36,027 nt of DNA, taken from the NCBI RefSeq assembly GCF_024637375.1, contig NZ_JAGXFK010000060.1, positions 1 to 36,027 of the forward strand, in the 5' to 3' direction. Below the pieces are notes generated by a model, which worked only from the letters and a program-made list of their open reading frames with translations, was not told the DNA's origin and made no database searches. Source of the DNA: Sediminimonas sp. (GTDB lineage: Bacteria > Pseudomonadota > Alphaproteobacteria > Rhodobacterales > Rhodobacteraceae). Shown in pieces: positions 35,071-36,027 of this stretch (positions are counted from its first letter, which is position 1; every line of letters begins with the position of its first letter). Both the position numbers and the translations under genes were made by a program.

Positions 35071-36027
35071 TCACTGATCCAGGAACGACCGCAGCTTGCG
35101 GCTGCGGCTGGGGTGCTTGAGCTTTCTCAGCGCCTTGGCCTCGATCTGCCTGATCCTCTCGCGGGTGACGGAGAACTGCTGGCCCACTTCCTCAAGCGTG
35201 TGGTCGGTGTTCATGCCGATGCCGAAGCGCATGCGCAGCACCCGTTCCTCGCGCGGGGTGAGGCTGGACAGCACCCGCGTGGTGGTTTCCTTGAGGTTGT
35301 CCTGGATGGCGGCATCCAGCGGCAGAACGGCGTTCTTGTCCTCGATGAAATCGCCGAGATGGGAGTCCTCCTCGTCGCCCACCGGCGTCTCCAGCGAAAT
35401 CGGCTCCTTGGCGATCTTCATCACCTTGCGCACCTTCTCCAGCGGCATGGAGAGCTTTTCCGCCAGTTCCTCCGGCGTCGGCTCGCGGCCGATCTCGTGC
35501 ATCATCTGGCGCCCGGTGCGCACGATCTTGTTGATCGTCTCGATCATGTGGACGGGAATGCGGATGGTGCGCGCCTGGTCGGCGATCGAGCGCGTGATGG
35601 CCTGGCGGATCCACCAGGTGGCGTAGGTGGAGAACTTGTAGCCGCGGCGGTACTCGAACTTGTCGACCGCCTTCATCAGCCCGATGTTGCCTTCCTGGAT
35701 CAGGTCGAGGAACTGCAGGCCGCGGTTGGTGTATTTCTTGGCGATCGAGATCACCAGGCGCAAATTGGCCTCGACCATCTCGCGCTTGGCCTGGCGCGCC
35801 TCGCGCTCGCCCTTCTGGACCATGTGGACGATGCGGCGGAACTCGGGGATCTTGAGGCCGGTGTCGGAGGCGAGCCCGTGGATCTCGGTGCGCAGGTCGC
35901 GGATCGTGTCCTTGTCCTGGGCGACGAACTCGCGCCAGCCGTATTTGCCGAGGCGGCCGACGCGGCGCGACCAGTTGGGGTCGAGTTCTTCACCCTGATA
36001 CTGCTTGAGGAACTCCTCGCGCGGCAC
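35071..36027 (-). CDS. rpoD: RNA polymerase sigma factor RpoD (sigma-70), C-terminal part
   Basis: The 318 residues visible are the C-terminal half of the principal sigma factor; the 5' end lies beyond the right edge of the window and the frame is open to it. Regions 1.2 remnant and 2 ([60 protein letters not shown]), 3 ([20 protein letters not shown]) and 4 ([40 protein letters not shown]) are all intact. It recognises vegetative promoters. The HlyU-family gene follows seven bases after its stop. The window therefore holds both rpoD and rpoH. Confidence 0.97.
   Translation of the reverse strand: MPREEFLKQYQGEELDPNWSRRVGRLGKYGWREFVAQDKDTIRDLRTEIHGLASDTGLKIPEFRRIVHMVQKGEREARQAKREMVEANLRLVISIAKKYTNRGLQFLDLIQEGNIGLMKAVDKFEYRRGYKFSTYATWWIRQAITRSIADQARTIRIPVHMIETINKIVRTGRQMMHEIGREPTPEELAEKLSMPLEKVRKVMKIAKEPISLETPVGDEEDSHLGDFIEDKNAVLPLDAAIQDNLKETTTRVLSSLTPREERVLRMRFGIGMNTDHTLEEVGQQFSVTRERIRQIEAKALRKLKHPSRSRKLRSFLDQ

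Overview
The window looks like a chromosomal segment of an alphaproteobacterium of the Rhodobacteraceae (Roseobacter/Rhodobacter group). The grounds are very high GC, gene families typical of that group (CarD, a 7Fe ferredoxin next to an S4 protein and a Suv3-like helicase, DUF6476, DUF6324, MmcB), an alphaproteobacterial SOS box of the form GTTC-N7-GTTC, and a tRNA-His that lacks an encoded G-1 and has A73. Almost everything is housekeeping. I see no phage, transposase, integrase, CRISPR array or defence island.

Layout. 1-5.3 kb: the C-terminal part of a Pro/Glu-rich membrane-anchored protein, 4-hydroxyphenylpyruvate dioxygenase with a divergent Lrp/AsnC regulator, and the divergent cobalamin genes cobT and cobS. 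5.3-10.4 kb, minus strand: TPR protein, large RNA helicase, S4 protein, fdxA, carD. 10.5-14.6 kb: SCP2-like protein plus lysophospholipase-like hydrolase, FAH-family enzyme, and oligoendopeptidase F. 14.7-17.4 kb: rpoH followed by a DksA-type zinc finger, and an RluA-family pseudouridine synthase whose start codon overlaps that of a divergent DUF6476 gene. 17.4-19.5 kb: tRNA-His, a GNAT protein, DUF6324, SOS-controlled mmcB, then a gene-free stretch that looks like a structured RNA gene. 19.2-21.3 kb: a small membrane protein and a BCCT transporter.

21.3-31.8 kb is a riboflavin supergroup on the minus strand, nrdR-ribD ... ribE-MBL hydrolase-ribB-ribH-nusB. It is split between ribD and ribE by three plus-strand capsule genes (kpsS-like, an OPX/KpsD-like lipoprotein, kpsC). 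31.9-36.0 kb: a secreted protein, YjbQ and RmuC, acylphosphatase, an HlyU-family protein and the C-terminal part of rpoD, cut by the window end.

The most interesting points are small-scale. (i) A perfect LexA box fills the -35/-10 spacer of an apparently leaderless mmcB promoter. (ii) Beside it, a candidate RNA of about 160 nt has nested long-range helices whose G-U pairs favour the + strand. (iii) The GTP cyclohydrolase II-like half of RibB contains no cysteine. (iv) A 15-bp unit carrying the ribE stop codon is repeated four times in tandem. (v) The capsule trio interrupts the riboflavin genes. I do not see a wholly new multi-gene system here.
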